NCBI GenBank assembly: GCA_934663655.1
Contig: CAKUKT010000156.1
Coordinates: 1-6,468, forward strand
DNA from: an uncultured Victivallaceae bacterium
Lineage (GTDB): Bacteria; Verrucomicrobiota; Lentisphaeria; Victivallales; Victivallaceae
DNA: 6,468 bases
Direction: 5' to 3'
Positions 5,234 through 6,468 of this stretch are shown piece after piece. The position numbers and the translations under genes are program-made. Below the pieces are notes generated by a model. It did not search any database. It worked only from the letters and a program-made list of their open reading frames with translations, and had not been told where the DNA came from. Each line of letters begins with the position of its first letter. The first letter of the stretch is position 1.

Positions 5234-6468
5234 ATGGGAATGCTTCGGGAGAACACCGTCCGTCGTCTGGCCGCCGTCGCCGCTCTGCTGGCGTTGGCCG
5301 GGGCGGTGTTGCTCGGGGTGACCGCATTGCGGTTGTCGCGTCATGAAGCGGCGTTCCGTCGGGAGAGTTCGGCGCGGCGGCTGGCGGGCGAGGTTGGACT
5401 TGCGGCCGAACGCGGTGACGAAGCTCTGGCGGAACTTGAACAGCGGCTCCATCGTCAGGTAGTCAGAATTTCCTTCACGCCGCGGGGAGTTCGCGAGGCG
5501 GCGGTGCGGGAACCGTTTTTTCGTTCGGTCTGGATTGCCGGGCCGGGTGATGCTCCTCCTGACGCCGGGCCGTGGTTTGCGGTTCCCGGTCAGGGCGGAG
5601 AGCGGCTCATCGTCGAACTCGAACCATTGCTGCTGCGGGCGGTGTTGCGGGCGGTGCTGCCGCCGCTGCTTCCCGGCGGCGGACGACTGGAACTCCTTGA
5701 CGCTTCCGGGCAGGTGATCGGCGCATTGGGAGATGGACGTTCGGTGACCGGTAATCCGCCGGTAGTGCTGATGAACTCGAACCATCCATGGGCGCAGGGG
5801 TGTGCATTCCGGGCCTATGCGCCGCTCCATGAGCCCGGGGGCGGCATCGCGCTCGGCAGCGGTATCGCCGCGCTGTTGCTGGTCGTCTCCGGGGGAGCAT
5901 TGCTGGCGCTGGTGCTGGTGCGCCGGGAATTGCGGCTGGCCAGCCGCAAGAGCCGGGTGGTTTCCCAGCTTTCGCATGAACTGAAAACCCCGCTGACCAA
6001 TATCAGGATGTACAGCGAACTGCTGCGCACCCGTTCCGGAATTGAACCGGAAAAACGTACCCGCTACCTCGAGATAATCGATGCCGAAGCCGGACGGATG
6101 GCGCGCCTGGTCGGTGATCTGCTCGACTGCGACCGGCCGGCCCGGCACGGCCTGTGTCCCGGCGAGTTGATTCTGGCGCAGGTGGTTCGCACGGCGGCGG
6201 AACGTTTTGCCGCCGCGGCTGAACGCCTGGGGGTGGAGTTTCGGATCGACCTCGACGAAACGCTGCTGGTGTTCGCCGACCGCGAGGCGCTCGATCGGGT
6301 GATCGGCAACCTGATCGACAATGCCCTGAAATACGCTTCGGGGGGGCGGCGGGTGGAATTTTCTGCGGAACCGGAACCGGAACGGGGCCGGCTGCTGCTT
6401 CATGTTCGCGATCACGGCCCCGGCATTCCCCGCCGGGAACGCCGCCGGGTGTTTCGTCGCTTCTACCG
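5234..6468 (+). CDS. Sensor histidine kinase, HAMP-less, 3' end cut off
   Basis: This membrane kinase of a two-component system autophosphorylates a His and passes the phosphate to a response regulator, which should lie beyond the right edge. From ATG 5234 there are 411 codons. Residues 12-32 form transmembrane segment 1, 33-204 an extracytoplasmic domain of no family I recognise, and 205-229 transmembrane segment 2. The phosphoacceptor is His248 in SHELKTPLTNIRMYSELL. The N-box is NLIDNALKY (Asn359, Asn363), the G1 box is DHGPGIP (Asp393), and the F-box begins at VFRRFYR just before the window ends. The final G2 box is missing only because of the edge. Only about 19 residues separate segment 2 from His248, so there is no HAMP domain. 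The start is uncertain: an in-frame TGA at 5222 leaves TTG 5225, ATG 5234 or ATG 5240, none with a good ribosome binding site. That suggests coupling to the macroglobulin stop 14 bp upstream. The kinase call is very secure; its signal is unknown. Confidence 0.95.
   Translation, partial: MGMLRENTVRRLAAVAALLALAGAVLLGVTALRLSRHEAAFRRESSARRLAGEVGLAAERGDEALAELEQRLHRQVVRISFTPRGVREAAVREPFFRSVWIAGPGDAPPDAGPWFAVPGQGGERLIVELEPLLLRAVLRAVLPPLLPGGGRLELLDASGQVIGALGDGRSVTGNPPVVLMNSNHPWAQGCAFRAYAPLHEPGGGIALGSGIAALLLVVSGGALLALVLVRRELRLASRKSRVVSQLSHELKTPLTNIRMYSELLRTRSGIEPEKRTRYLEIIDAEAGRMARLVGDLLDCDRPARHGLCPGELILAQVVRTAAERFAAAAERLGVEFRIDLDETLLVFADREALDRVIGNLIDNALKYASGGRRVEFSAEPEPERGRLLLHVRDHGPGIPRRERRRVFRRFY

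Noticed and set aside
5159..6415. Antisense open frame of 418 codons opposite the kinase
   Set aside because: It overlies the unmistakable H, N and G1 boxes of the kinase on the other strand and has shadow-type composition.

Overview
The window is GC-rich, Gram-negative-type bacterial DNA. The codon bias, the secreted macroglobulin and the adjacent HAMP-less kinase suggest a PVC-group bacterium, possibly Lentisphaerota. That placement is only an impression from sequence style and could not be tested here.

Layout. Positions 1-135 may hold the 5' end of a minus-strand gene that runs off the left edge. Positions 136-334 are an AT-richer intergenic stretch with a probable extended -10 promoter facing right, two copies of a 10-bp direct repeat, and -10-like hexamers facing left. 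Three plus-strand genes follow with almost no spacing. They are a 285-aa secreted protein that reads as an eroded von Willebrand A (VWA) protein (335-1192), a 1346-aa bacterial alpha-2-macroglobulin with an intact thioester motif (1179-5219), and a membrane sensor histidine kinase cut off by the right edge (5234-6468). The first two genes overlap by 14 bp, and 14 bp separate the second from the third, so all three are probably one operon. No rRNA, tRNA, CRISPR array, insertion sequence or clear terminator was seen.

How the genes may work together. The macroglobulin has a signal peptide, macroglobulin (MG) domains, a low-complexity bait-like linker, the A2M domain, a thioester domain with Cys-Phe-Glu-Gln, and a C-terminal receptor-binding-like domain. 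By family knowledge it would be a covalent protease trap in the periplasm or outside the cell. The VWA-like protein is exported and translationally coupled to it, so it may be a partner. The kinase has an extracytoplasmic domain of about 170 residues and could sense the same compartment; its response regulator is not in the window. The operon linkage and domain content are visible in the sequence. The functional link between the three proteins is inference.
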